NCBI RefSeq assembly: GCF_014646235.1
Contig: NZ_BMNB01000026.1
Location: 27,068-91,067 of the forward strand
Length of the DNA: 64,000 nucleotides
Direction: 5' to 3'
Source of the DNA: Micromonospora sonchi
Lineage (GTDB): Bacteria; Actinomycetota; Actinomycetes; Mycobacteriales; Micromonosporaceae
The notes under the pieces were generated by a model, which saw only the letters and a program-made list of their open reading frames with translations, ran no database searches and was not told where the DNA came from. The first letter of the stretch is position 1, and the number at the start of each line of letters is the position of its first letter. Shown here piece after piece: positions 45,422-53,235 of the stretch. A program made the position numbers and the translations under genes.

Positions 45422-47515
45422 ATGACCGGACCAGCCCGGGGGTTTGCCGTGGCCATTGCCGAGAACCGTCGTCCGTCAGCCACCGACAGCCGTAACGCCG
45501 CCCCGCCGCCAGCCGCAGCGGGCGTCGATCCTCCGCCGGGCGCCGATGCTCCGCCGGGCGCCGCTGGCGTCGATCCTCGGCTGGGCGCGGCGGGCCAGGT
45601 GTCCGAGAAGGAGGCCCGCCAGGTCGCCGAGTCGGCCCGGCAGACCACCTGGGACCGACCCAGCTTCGGCAAGGAACTCTTCCTCGGCCGGTTGCGGCTC
45701 GACCTGATCGACCCGTGGCCCCGGCCCGACCCGGCGGAGGAGGAACGGGCGCGGGAGTTCCTCGGCCGGCTGCGCGACTACCTCACCTCCGAGGTGGACG
45801 GCGCGGCGATCGAACGGGACGCGCGCATTCCCGACGAGGTGTTCCAGGGGCTGGCCCGGCTCGGCGCGTTCGGCATGAAGATCGGCCAGGAGTACGGCGG
45901 GCTGGGGCTGACCAACCTGCACTACTGCCGGGCGTTGATGCTGGTCGGCTCGGTCAGCCCGGCGATCGGCGCGCTGCTGTCGGCACACCAGTCGATCGGC
46001 GTACCGCAGCCGCTGAAGATGTTCGGCACCGACGAGCAGAAGCAGCGGTTCCTGCCCCGGCTGGCGGCCGGTGAGGTCTCCGCCTTCCTGCTCACCGAGC
46101 CGGACGTCGGCTCCGACCCGGCCCGCCTGGCGACCACGGCTGAGCCGACCCCGGACGGCACCGGCTACCGGATCAACGGCGTCAAGCTCTGGGCCACCAA
46201 CGGCACGGTGGCCACCCAACTGGTGGTGCTGGCCCGGGTGCCGAAGGCCGAGGGCCGCCGGGGCGGGATCACCGCCTTCGTGGTGGACGGCGACGCCGAG
46301 GGCATCACCGTCGAGCGGCGCAACGCCTTCCTCGGCCTGCGTGGCCTGGAGAACAGCCTCACCCGTTTCCACGACGTGTTCGTGCCGAACGAGAACGTCA
46401 TCGGCGGCGAGGGCAAGGGGCTGCGGATCGCCCTGAGCACGCTGACCACGGGCCGGTTGTCGCTGCCGGCGATGTGCGTGGGTGCCGGCAAGTGGGCGCT
46501 GAACGTGGCCCGGGAGTGGTCCGCCGAGCGGGTGCAGTGGGGCCGGCCTGTGGGGGAGCACGAGGCGGTGGCGCAGAAGCTGTCCTTCATCGCCGCGACC
46601 ACGTACGGCATGGAGACCATGCTGGAGCTGTGTTGCCTGCTCGCCGACGACGACCGCAACGACATCCGGATCGAGGCGGCGCTGGTGAAGCTCTACGCCA
46701 GCGAGATGGCGTGGCGGGTCGCCGACGAGCTGGTCCAGATCCGCGGCGGCCGGGGATACGAGACGGCCGAGTCGCTGGCCGCCCGGGGCGAGCGCCCGGC
46801 CGCGGTCGAGCAGCTCCTGCGGGACCTGCGAATCAACCGGATCTTCGAGGGCTCCACCGAGATCATGCACCTGCTGATCGCCCGTGAGGCGGTGGACGCG
46901 CACCTCTCCGTCGCCGGGGACATCATCGACCCGGACGCCGGGCTCGACCGCAAGGCGAAGGCGGCCGCTCGGGCGGGTGCATTCTACGCGCGCTGGCTGC
47001 CGACCCTCGCGGTCGGCAAGGGCCAGCAACCGACGGCGTACGCGGACTTCGGCCCACTGGCCGGGCACCTGCGTCACGTCGAGCGCGCCTCGCGGAAGCT
47101 GGCCCGGTCCACCTTCTACGCGATGTCCCGGTGGCAGGGCAAGCTGGAGCGTAAGCAGGCGTTCCTCGGCCGGGTGGTGGACATCGGCGCCGAGTTGTTC
47201 GCGATGAGCGCGGTCTGCGTCCGGGCGTCCGCGCAGCGGCAGCAGCGTCCGGAGAACGTGGAGCTGGCCGACCTGTTCTGCCGCCAGGCCCGGGTCCGGG
47301 TCGACGCGCTGTTCACCGCCCTGTGGCAGAACACCGACTCGCTCGACGTGATGGCGGCCGGACGGATCCTCGCGGGCCGCTACATCGCCTTGGAGGAGGG
47401 CATCATCCCTCCACCCGGCGACCTTCCCTGGGTGACCCCCGTAACCCCCGGCCCCTCCACCACCGTCACCCCCACCCCGGCCCGCCGCCGCATCCCCCCA
47501 CCCCCACCCGCCTGA
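45422..47515 (+). CDS. Acyl-CoA dehydrogenase, long form
   Basis: The 697-residue flavoprotein oxidises an acyl-CoA. The dehydrogenase core lies at residues about 85-480: FAM motif GQEYGGLGLTNLHY, substrate segment LTEPDVGSDPARL, WATNG and RIFEGSTEIMHLLIAREAV, with the catalytic Glu probably in the latter helix (as in very-long-chain enzymes). A 60-residue Pro/Ala-rich N-terminus holds two copies of GVDPxxGA, and about 180 extra C-terminal residues form a VLCAD-like helical domain. GTG 45449 is a possible later start. A TAGCCT box lies at 45393-45398. Confidence 0.9.
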   Translation: MTGPARGFAVAIAENRRPSATDSRNAAPPPAAAGVDPPPGADAPPGAAGVDPRLGAAGQVSEKEARQVAESARQTTWDRPSFGKELFLGRLRLDLIDPWPRPDPAEEERAREFLGRLRDYLTSEVDGAAIERDARIPDEVFQGLARLGAFGMKIGQEYGGLGLTNLHYCRALMLVGSVSPAIGALLSAHQSIGVPQPLKMFGTDEQKQRFLPRLAAGEVSAFLLTEPDVGSDPARLATTAEPTPDGTGYRINGVKLWATNGTVATQLVVLARVPKAEGRRGGITAFVVDGDAEGITVERRNAFLGLRGLENSLTRFHDVFVPNENVIGGEGKGLRIALSTLTTGRLSLPAMCVGAGKWALNVAREWSAERVQWGRPVGEHEAVAQKLSFIAATTYGMETMLELCCLLADDDRNDIRIEAALVKLYASEMAWRVADELVQIRGGRGYETAESLAARGERPAAVEQLLRDLRINRIFEGSTEIMHLLIAREAVDAHLSVAGDIIDPDAGLDRKAKAAARAGAFYARWLPTLAVGKGQQPTAYADFGPLAGHLRHVERASRKLARSTFYAMSRWQGKLERKQAFLGRVVDIGAELFAMSAVCVRASAQRQQRPENVELADLFCRQARVRVDALFTALWQNTDSLDVMAAGRILAGRYIALEEGIIPPPGDLPWVTPVTPGPSTTVTPTPARRRIPPPPPA

Positions 47516-47538
47516 CCCCCCCACCCCCCTTCTCACTC

Positions 47539-47601
47539 CGTTGATCATGAGGTTAGCGGCAGTGGTCGATCTTCAAAGTGCCGCTAACCTCATGATCAAC
47601 G
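47539..47601. repeat. GATC-armed hairpin repeat, copy 2
   Basis: A 23-base-pair perfect stem (47539-47561 with 47579-47601) and a 17-base loop. The arms contain GTTGATCATGAGGTTAGC. The loop read on the other strand contains GAAGATCG, as in copy 1. It sits between two convergent genes and would act as a strong bidirectional terminator. Confidence 0.88.
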
Positions 47602-47628
47602 AGGGGTGGGGGTCAGGCGGGGTGGGGG

Positions 47629-48258
47629 TCAACGCGGGGTGGGGGTGGCGGGTGGGGGTGGGGGGTGGAGGCCCAGGTGGTGTAGTTCGAGGGCGGCCAG
47701 GGCGTTGATGGTCTGCTCGTCGCCCTGGCGCCAGGCCTCGGCCACGTCGGGGCTGATCCGGGTCAGCCGGCGTAGCGGTTGTCCGGCGAGGGCGCGCAGG
47801 GCCAGCAGGTCCCGGCCGACGGGAGCGGCGGCCAGCGCCGCCGCCGAGCCGGCCCGGCACATCCAGCGCACCCGCAGCGGCAGCCAGCCGAACAGCACCA
47901 GCCCGAGCGGCACGATCAGCAGCCCGACGGCCAGGGCCAGGGCCAACCGGTCGACGAGTTCCTGCTGGTCCCGCCCGGCCTCGGCGAGTGATCGGGCGGC
48001 ATCGGCGGCCCGCTCGAAGGGCGCGGTCAGTTCGTCGCCCACCAGGGGCACCCGGCCGACCTTGCCGCCGGCCTCGGCGAGGTTGTCGGCCAGCCCGCCG
48101 CCGGCCCCCTCCAGCTTCTGCCCGGGTACGGCCAGCTTCTGCACCAGGTCGTGCAGCCAGAGCGCGCCTCGGATCGACGCGTACACCCAGACGACGACGA
48201 GTAGATCGGTGAGGAACTGGCGGAACGCGTTCGGAAAACGATCAGCGTAGATCTTCAC
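47629..48258 (-). CDS. Membrane protein of unknown function
   Basis: The 209-residue product has a helix LTDLLVVVWVYASI near residue 15, then an amphipathic GAGGGLADNLAEAGGKVGRVPL region and a second membrane segment LALALAVGLLIVPLGLVLFGWLPL near residues 108-131, ending HHLGLHPPPPPATPTPR. Some features recall a LPXTG-free periplasmic helper, but I do not recognise the family. GTG 48258 is chosen because IYADRFPNAFRQ precedes the first helix. The 3' end lies in a G-rich strand. Confidence 0.65.
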   Translation of the reverse strand: MKIYADRFPNAFRQFLTDLLVVVWVYASIRGALWLHDLVQKLAVPGQKLEGAGGGLADNLAEAGGKVGRVPLVGDELTAPFERAADAARSLAEAGRDQQELVDRLALALAVGLLIVPLGLVLFGWLPLRVRWMCRAGSAAALAAAPVGRDLLALRALAGQPLRRLTRISPDVAEAWRQGDEQTINALAALELHHLGLHPPPPPATPTPR

Positions 48259-48426
48259 GCCGCACAGCGTCCCACGTCCCCGCGCGCCCAGCATCCCGAG
48301 CCCACACCCTCGCGCCGTCGACATCGAGGTCGGCAAGACGGCGGTGACTGCGGCGATCATGCACTTTCGGTCGCTGATACGCCCGCTTCTGCCGCATTTG
48401 TCCCGACCAAAACTACAAGATCGGCG

Positions 48427-48499
48427 AGGGCGTGGGGCGAGGGGGCGAGGGCGGGGGTGGGGGGAGGGGGGTTAGGGGGTTAGGGGGAGCAGGGGGGGC
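48427..48499. other. G-tract cluster at the 3' end of zur
   Basis: The plus strand has at least eight runs of three or more G within 73 bases, including GGGGGTTAGGGGGTTAGGGGG around 48474, which also forms the zur stop and end codons (CPPCSP). Such a cluster can form G-quadruplexes in single-stranded DNA; the transcript of zur would instead be C-rich. Effect unknown. Confidence 0.6.
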
Positions 48500-48863
48500 A
48501 GGTGCCGAAGATTTCCAGGGTGTGGCTGACGTTGGTGAAGCCGTGCTGGGCGGCCACTCGTTCGGCCCAGGTCTCCACCGCGGGGCCGGCGACCTCCACC
48601 GTCCAGCCGCAGGCCTTGCAGACCAGGTGGTGGTGGTGGCCCTCGCTGCAGCGGCGGTAGAGGTGCTCGCCGCCCGGTGGGCGCATCACGTCGATCTCGC
48701 CCGCGTCGGCCAGGCCCTGCAGCGTCCGGTAGACCGTGGTCAGCCCGACCCGCTCGCCACGATCACGCAGCATCGCGTGCAGGTCCTGGGCGCTGTGGAA
48801 GCCCTCCACCTCGGCCAGCAGGGCGCTCACCGCCGACCGCTGACGGGTGTTACGGAGGCTCAT
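48480..48863 (-). CDS. zur: Zinc uptake regulator Zur (Fur family)
   Basis: The 127-residue Fur-family repressor uses zinc as corepressor. It has the winged helix SAQDLHAMLRDRGERVGLTTVYRTLQGLADAGEIDVM near residues 22-60, the HHHHLVC ligand cluster near residue 76 with CKAC, and a C-terminal CPPC, giving the structural zinc CxxC pairs. Linked to znuACB and smtB in one operon, which supports Zur rather than Fur. Starts with ATG in a four-base overlap with smtB. Confidence 0.93.
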   Translation of the reverse strand: MSLRNTRQRSAVSALLAEVEGFHSAQDLHAMLRDRGERVGLTTVYRTLQGLADAGEIDVMRPPGGEHLYRRCSEGHHHHLVCKACGWTVEVAGPAVETWAERVAAQHGFTNVSHTLEIFGTCPPCSP

Positions 48864-49159
48864 GATCCCTCCCCGGCATGGCTGACCGCGTCCGCCACGA
48901 TGTGCGCGACGTGCTCGTCGACCAGGGTGTACGCGATCTCCCGGCCGCGCCGGGAACCGCGCACCACCCCGGCGCCGCGGAGCACCCGCAGATGCTGTGA
49001 GACCAGCGGTTGCGCTACCCCGAGGGTGTCGACCAGCTCGTGTACGCAGCGCTCACCGCCGGCCAGTTCGCTGACGATGGCCAGCCGGATCGGCGCCGAG
49101 AGGGCGCGCAGGAGCTCGCTGGCGCCCTCGTACGCGTCGTAGCTGGATCCGTTGGTCAC
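48860..49159 (-). CDS. smtB: ArsR/SmtB-type zinc sensor repressor
   Basis: A 99-residue winged-helix repressor. It has VHELVDTLGVAQPLVSQHLRVLRGAGVVRGSRRGR for DNA binding and DEHVAHIVADAVSHAGE at the C-terminus, exactly D-x-H-x10-H-x2-E, the alpha-5 zinc site of SmtB. The usual alpha-3N cysteines (CxC) are replaced by GERCVHEL, so a single zinc site type is likely. The GTG start lies in a palindrome (49151-49177). Overlaps zur by four bases. Confidence 0.93.
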   Translation of the reverse strand: MTNGSSYDAYEGASELLRALSAPIRLAIVSELAGGERCVHELVDTLGVAQPLVSQHLRVLRGAGVVRGSRRGREIAYTLVDEHVAHIVADAVSHAGEGS

Positions 49160-49177
49160 CCTGCAACGGTAACCAAC
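49151..49177. promoter_or_regulatory. Palindrome over the smtB start codon
   Basis: GTTGGTCACC, seven bases, GGTAACCAAC: a 10-7-10 inverted repeat with one mismatch covering the GTG start of smtB and the intergenic DNA toward znuB. It could be an ArsR/SmtB operator or a fine-tuning site between znuB and smtB. No experimental link is known to me. Confidence 0.4.
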
Positions 49178-49196
49178 ACCGAAGCGGTGCGCGTGA

Positions 49197-50066
49197 TCAG
49201 GATCCGCCGAGCACCACCTCGTGCGGTTCGGGGGCGGGTGCCGGCTCCGGCCGCGCCCGGCGGATCCGGCGCCAGCCGGCCGCGAGCAGGGTGACCACGA
49301 TGAACGAGGCGATCGCGAGCACCACCACCGAGGCGCCGGGCGCGGTGTCGGCGACCGCCGCCAGCCAGATCCCGGCTCCGGCGGCGAACAGGCCGAGCAC
49401 CATCGCCGCCGCCATGGTGGCGCGGAAACCCCGGGTCACCTGCTGGGCGGTGGCCACCGGGACAACCATCAACGCGCTGATCAGCAGGACGCCGACCGCC
49501 CGCATCGCGATCGTCACCGTGATCGCGGTGGTGATCGCGAGCAGCAGGTTGAGCCCGCGCACCGGCAGGCCGGAGACCCGGGCGTACTCCTCGTCGTGGC
49601 AGACCGCGAAGAGCGCGGGTCGCAACGCGAGCATCGCGATCAGCACGGCCGCGCCGAGTACCGCGATGGTGACCAGGTCGTCGCGGGAGGTCGTGGTCAG
49701 CGCCCCGAACAGGTACGCGTTGAGGTTGGCGCTGGTGCTGTCGGAGAGCCCCACCAGCACCACGCCGCCGGCGATGCCGCCGTAGAAGAGCAGGGCGAGC
49801 GCCAGGTCACCGGAGGTGCGCCCGCGCTCGCGGATCAGCTCGATGGCGATGGCCCCGATGGTGGCCGCGAGCACCGCCATGATCACCGGCGAGGTCTGGA
49901 AGAGCAGGCCGGCGCCGACGCCGGTCAGCGCGACGTGCCCGATGCCGTCCCCGATCAGCGCCAGCCGCCGCTGCACCAGGTAGATGCCGAGGGCCGGCGC
50001 GGCCAGGCCGATGATCAGCGCGCCGACCAGGGCGCGCAGCATGAACTCGTACTGGAAGAGACTCAC
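49197..50066 (-). CDS. znuB: Zinc ABC transporter permease
   Basis: ABC-3 family metal permease, 289 residues with about eight membrane helices; it begins FQYEFMLRALVGALIIGLAAPALGIYLVQRRLALIGDGIGH and has the coupling region DLALALLFYGGIAGGVVLVG near residue 90, GVLLISALMVVPVATAQQ near 200 and a hydrophilic tail RRARPEPAPAPEPHE. GTG 50066 overlaps the ATPase gene by four bases. Membrane pathway for Zn(II), and possibly Mn(II). Confidence 0.93.
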   Translation of the reverse strand: MSLFQYEFMLRALVGALIIGLAAPALGIYLVQRRLALIGDGIGHVALTGVGAGLLFQTSPVIMAVLAATIGAIAIELIRERGRTSGDLALALLFYGGIAGGVVLVGLSDSTSANLNAYLFGALTTTSRDDLVTIAVLGAAVLIAMLALRPALFAVCHDEEYARVSGLPVRGLNLLLAITTAITVTIAMRAVGVLLISALMVVPVATAQQVTRGFRATMAAAMVLGLFAAGAGIWLAAVADTAPGASVVVLAIASFIVVTLLAAGWRRIRRARPEPAPAPEPHEVVLGGS

Positions 50067-50827
50067 GTTGTGCTCCACAGCCCGGCGGGCTCCTCGGGAC
50101 CGTGCGGGTGCACGTGGTCGTGGTCCGGCGCCGCGTGGTGGCCGGCCGGATCCGGCACCGTGCCGTCGTGCGCGACAACCCCCTGGTGTACGACGACCGC
50201 GCGGCTGATCAGCGGCCGGAGCGGACCGAGTTCGTGGGCGACGAGCAGTACGGTGCCCCCGTCGGTGGCGAAGCCGCGCAGCGCCCCGGCGAACGCCTCC
50301 TGGCTGGCCGTGTCGACGCCCGCCGTCGGCTCGTCGAGGATCAGCAGTTCGGGTCGACCGGCCAGGGCGCGGGCGATCAGGGTGCGCTGCTGCTGCCCAC
50401 CGGAGAGGGTGGCCACCGGGTCCTTCGCCCGGTCGGCCAGGCCCACGGCGCGCAGCGCTTCGGCGACCGCCTCCCGGTCGGCCCGCCCGGGTGGGCGCAG
50501 GATGCCGCGCCGGGCGAGTCGGCCGGAGGCGACCACCTCGGCGACCGTGGCCGGCACGCCGCTGCCCGCGCCGAGACGCTGCGGGACGTACCCGACCCGA
50601 TGCCACTGCCGGAACCGGCGCACCTGCTGGCCGAAGAGGGTCACCGAGCCGGCGCTGAGCGGCACCAGCCCGAGCACGGCGCGGACCAGGGTCGATTTGC
50701 CGGACCCGTTGGCGCCGAGGATCGCCACCACCTCGCCGGCGGTCACGGTCAGCGAGACGTCCCGGAGCACGGGGCGGCCGTCGTACCCGACCACGCCGTG
50801 CGTGACGGAGATGACCTCGGGCGTCAC
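50063..50827 (-). CDS. znuC: Zinc ABC transporter ATP-binding protein
   Basis: A 254-residue ABC ATPase with Walker A GANGSGKSTLV near residue 35, LSGGQQQRTLIARALAGRPELLILDEPTAGVD near residue 140 and the switch histidine LLVAHELGPL near residue 200. The C-terminal tail GHHAAPDHDHVHPHG is histidine-rich and may bind zinc, which is unusual for the ATPase subunit. Overlaps znuA and znuB by four bases each. Confidence 0.93.
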   Translation of the reverse strand: MTPEVISVTHGVVGYDGRPVLRDVSLTVTAGEVVAILGANGSGKSTLVRAVLGLVPLSAGSVTLFGQQVRRFRQWHRVGYVPQRLGAGSGVPATVAEVVASGRLARRGILRPPGRADREAVAEALRAVGLADRAKDPVATLSGGQQQRTLIARALAGRPELLILDEPTAGVDTASQEAFAGALRGFATDGGTVLLVAHELGPLRPLISRAVVVHQGVVAHDGTVPDPAGHHAAPDHDHVHPHGPEEPAGLWSTT

Positions 50828-51774
50828 GAGCAGCTCAACCCGGTCCGCAGGGTCTCCAGGTTGGTGCGCATGACCGAAAGGTAGTCCTCGCCGCTGTCGG
50901 TGGACAGGCCCTCGAGTGGATCCAGTACCGCGGTCCGGGCACCCACCTCCCGGGCGATGGTCTCGGCCACCTTCGGGCTGACCAGGGTCTCGAAGAAGAT
51001 CGTGGTGGCCTGGTGCTCGCGGGCCTCCCGGATCACCTCGCCCAGCCGCTGCGGCGACGGCTCGTTCTCCGGTGAGAGCCCGGTGATGCCGATCTGCTCC
51101 AACTGGTACTTCTGCGCCAGGTAGCCGAAGGCGGTGTGGCTGACCACGATCTCCCGGCGCTGGCAGGTCTTCAGCCCCTCGGCGAACTCGGTGTCCAGCG
51201 TCTCCAACTCGGTACGCAGGGCGGCCGCCCGCTGCGTGTACTCGCCGGCCCGCTCCGGGTTCATGGCGCCGAGCCGCTCGGCCAGTTTGTCGCCGATGGT
51301 GGCCAGCCGGGTCGGGTCGAGCCAGACGTGCGGGTCCTTGGCGCCCTTCGGCTCCTCCTCGGCGTGCTCCTCCCCGTGGTCGTGGCCGCCGGCGGCGGCG
51401 TTCAGCAGGGGTTCGACGGTGGCCACGTCGAAGGCGCGATCACCGGCGTTCTGCTGCACCGCCTCGTCCACCGCCGGCTGGAAGCCGTGCAGGACGACGA
51501 CCAGCTCCGCCTCGCTGATCAGCCCGACCTGGCTCGGGTTGAGTTCCAGGTCGTGCGGATCGGCGCCGGGCCGGGCCAGATTGATCACCGCCACGGCGTC
51601 TCCGCCGATCCGCTCGGCGAGGAATTGCAACGGGTAGAAACCGGCCACCACGTCGACCCGTTGCGGATCGCCCCCGGCCGAGCCGTCGTCGGCCGCGCAG
51701 GCGGTGAGGCCGGCCAGGGCGAGCAGGGCGGCTGTGCCGGCGGCCAGGGCGCGCGGGGTCGGGTGGAATCTCAT
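50824..51774 (-). CDS. znuA: Zinc ABC transporter substrate-binding lipoprotein
   Basis: The 316-residue protein has a lipobox (LAGLTAC near residue 25), cluster A-1 substrate-binding domains with GADPHDLELNPSQ near residue 71 (first His ligand), a His/Asp/Glu-rich loop GGHDHGEEHAEEE near residue 130 which is a marker of zinc rather than manganese binders, KDPHVWLDPTR (second His ligand), and VVSHTAFGYLAQKY with the third. ATG 51774 is the first start after the Zur-like box. First gene of the operon. Confidence 0.93.
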   Translation of the reverse strand: MRFHPTPRALAAGTAALLALAGLTACAADDGSAGGDPQRVDVVAGFYPLQFLAERIGGDAVAVINLARPGADPHDLELNPSQVGLISEAELVVVLHGFQPAVDEAVQQNAGDRAFDVATVEPLLNAAAGGHDHGEEHAEEEPKGAKDPHVWLDPTRLATIGDKLAERLGAMNPERAGEYTQRAAALRTELETLDTEFAEGLKTCQRREIVVSHTAFGYLAQKYQLEQIGITGLSPENEPSPQRLGEVIREAREHQATTIFFETLVSPKVAETIAREVGARTAVLDPLEGLSTDSGEDYLSVMRTNLETLRTGLSCS

Positions 51775-51796
51775 GACACCGACTCTCCGCGAGAAC

Positions 51797-51809
51797 GACA
51801 ATGATTGTC
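51797..51809. promoter_or_regulatory. Candidate Zur box upstream of znuA
   Basis: GACAATGATTGTC is a 13-base palindrome with a central G, 22 bases before the znuA ATG; the surrounding AT-rich DNA is atypical here. It resembles actinobacterial Zur sites such as TGAAAATGATTTTCA. The downstream operon encodes Zur itself, so autoregulation is expected. Confidence 0.65.
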
Positions 51810-51877
51810 AAAAACGCATGCATGCATGTCAGCGAAGGCCCGAGGCCTGGGAAACTCCGCTCACCGCGGCTTCGACC

Positions 51878-51946
51878 GGGCGCTCACAGCAGCTCTATCC
51901 GGGCGCTCACAGCAGCTCTATCCGGGCGCTCACAGCAGCTTTATCA
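51878..51946. repeat. 23-base tandem repeat, three copies
   Basis: Units 51878-51900, 51901-51923 and 51924-51946 of GGGCGCTCACAGCAGCTCTATCC, the last with T for C at one site and ending in A. The third unit contains the stop codon and last residues (IKLL) of the DUF6703 gene, so the array probably grew from the 3' end of that gene. Confidence 0.88.
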
Positions 51947-52187
51947 GGCCGGTGGTGACCAGCAGGGTCAGCACCAGCAGCCGGATCGCCCGGGTCGGGG
52001 GCGTCTGCACCCGCCAGGTCGTCATCAGCACGGCGGCCACCGCGCCGGCGAGCAGCAGGGTCAGCAGCCCGCCGAGCACGCCCGGGGTGAAGAACGCGAC
52101 CAGGGCCAGGGCCAGGGTGACCAGGAACACCGTCGTGGGGTTGGCCCGGGCCAACCGGCCGGCGATCCCGCTCTGCGTACGCTGCAT
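51930..52187 (-). CDS. DUF6703 small membrane protein
   Basis: The 85-residue product has two or three hydrophobic helices (VFLVTLALALVAFFTPGVLG, LLTLLLAGAVAAVLMTTWRV, AIRLLVLTLLVTTGLIKLL) and a basic N-terminus MQRTQSGIAGRLARAN. It is probably an integral membrane protein of unknown function. Its C-terminus falls in the 23-base tandem array. ATG 52187 is the first start. Confidence 0.7.
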   Translation of the reverse strand: MQRTQSGIAGRLARANPTTVFLVTLALALVAFFTPGVLGGLLTLLLAGAVAAVLMTTWRVQTPPTRAIRLLVLTLLVTTGLIKLL

Positions 52188-52216
52188 TCCACAGACTCTA
52201 CGAGGAGGAGGACCCG

Positions 52217-52558
52217 GTGCTGGTGACCAACCGGTTCGTGGTCGACGAAGAGGCCGCCGTGGCGTTCACCGATCGGGCCCACGCGGCCCTCGCGGCGCTT
52301 GCCGCCCGGCCCGGTTACCTGCGCGGTCAACTGGTCCGGGCGCTGGACGACCCTCGGCACTGGTGCCTGGTCACCGAGTGGGAGTCGGTCGGCACCTACC
52401 GCCGGGCCCTCGGTGGCTTCGACGTCAAGATCACGGCGGTGCCGCTGCTCGCGGAGAGCGTCGACGAGCCGTCCGCGTACGAGGCGTTGGCCACCGCCGC
52501 CCCGGGTGGAGACGTGGTGGTGGTCGCCAGCGATCGGGCTGTGGGTCCTTACCGCTGA
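52217..52558 (+). CDS. Antibiotic biosynthesis monooxygenase (ABM) domain protein
   Basis: A 113-residue dimeric alpha/beta barrel protein, beginning LVTNRFVVDEEAAVAFTDRAHAALAALAARPGYLRGQLVRALDD, with LVTEWESVGTYRRAL near residue 53, the usual ABM pattern. Such proteins oxidise aromatic compounds or bind heme; no heme ligand is evident. GTG 52217 follows GAGGAGGAGG. It has no biosynthetic genes beside it, so the role is unknown. Confidence 0.85.
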   Translation: MLVTNRFVVDEEAAVAFTDRAHAALAALAARPGYLRGQLVRALDDPRHWCLVTEWESVGTYRRALGGFDVKITAVPLLAESVDEPSAYEALATAAPGGDVVVVASDRAVGPYR

Positions 52559-52570
52559 GCCACCGGGCAC

Positions 52571-52576
52571 TACGCT
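52571..52576 (+). promoter_or_regulatory. Putative leaderless -10 element of the 52584 gene
   Basis: TACGCT lies seven bases before the ATG with no ribosome site in between. Confidence 0.4.
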
Positions 52577-52583
52577 GGCTTCC

Positions 52584-53120
52584 ATGACCGCTCCCGGACC
52601 GGCAGCCCCATCGCCACATCCCGCCACGGGTGACTCCGAGTCGAGGGTTCCGACGCCGCCGCAGGGCCCGGGGGTCGTCCCGCCGTTCGCGGCACCGCCG
52701 ACGGAGGGCGGTCGGTCCCGGCTCTGGCTCGGTCTCGGCGCTGGCGCGTTGGCCGTGCTGATCTGTTGCGGTGGCGGCGGCAGCGCGGTGGTCGGCCTGC
52801 TGGTCAGCGGGGCGCAGGCGATCGAGGAGCAGGGCCGCACGGTCTCCGACGACTACTTCCGGGCCCTGTCCGACGGCCAGTTCGGCCGGGCGTACGACCA
52901 GCTGTGTGAGGACGCCAAGCGCCGCGAGTCCCGGCAGGAGTTCGAACGCCGGACCGCCGCCGAGCCGCAGATCTCCTCCTACAAGGTCGGCCAGGTGGAC
53001 ATCAACACGCTCACCGTGCCGGTGGACGTGACCTACGCCGGCGGCGGTCAGGAGCGCCAGCAGGTGGTGCTCCAGCAGGACCAGCAGACCGGTGGCATGG
53101 AGGTCTGCGGAGTCAACTGA
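52584..53120 (+). CDS. Membrane-anchored DUF4878-like protein
   Basis: The 178-residue protein has a Pro-rich cytoplasmic tail (residues 1-45), a membrane helix SRLWLGLGAGALAVLICCGGGGSAVVGLLV near residues 47-75 with a Cys-Cys pair, and an extracellular NTF2-like domain (VSDDYFRALSDGQFGRAYDQLCEDAKRRESRQEFE, then VPVDVTYAGGGQERQQVVLQQDQQTGGMEVCGVN). Probably a DUF4878/lumazine-binding-like domain; function unknown. Confidence 0.7.
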   Translation: MTAPGPAAPSPHPATGDSESRVPTPPQGPGVVPPFAAPPTEGGRSRLWLGLGAGALAVLICCGGGGSAVVGLLVSGAQAIEEQGRTVSDDYFRALSDGQFGRAYDQLCEDAKRRESRQEFERRTAAEPQISSYKVGQVDINTLTVPVDVTYAGGGQERQQVVLQQDQQTGGMEVCGVN

Positions 53121-53235
53121 CCGGTCGCAGGTAATGTGCTGGGTTCGGGAAACCCACGGGTCGTACCGTGGTCCCGGTACCCTGCCAGCCATCCCATCGC
53201 GTCCCCGCCGACCGCCAGTCGGCGTAGGAGGAACA

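Noticed and set aside
48474..48494. GGGGGTTAGGGGGTTAGGGGG as a telomere-like or replication element
   Set aside because: It is part of a general G-run cluster at the end of zur; the resemblance to eukaryotic telomere repeats is short and likely chance.
53121..53235. Possible T-box or other structured leader before glyS
   Set aside because: Short hairpins such as GGGTTCGGGAAACCC are present, but no T-box motif or specifier loop was found; I could not support a riboswitch.
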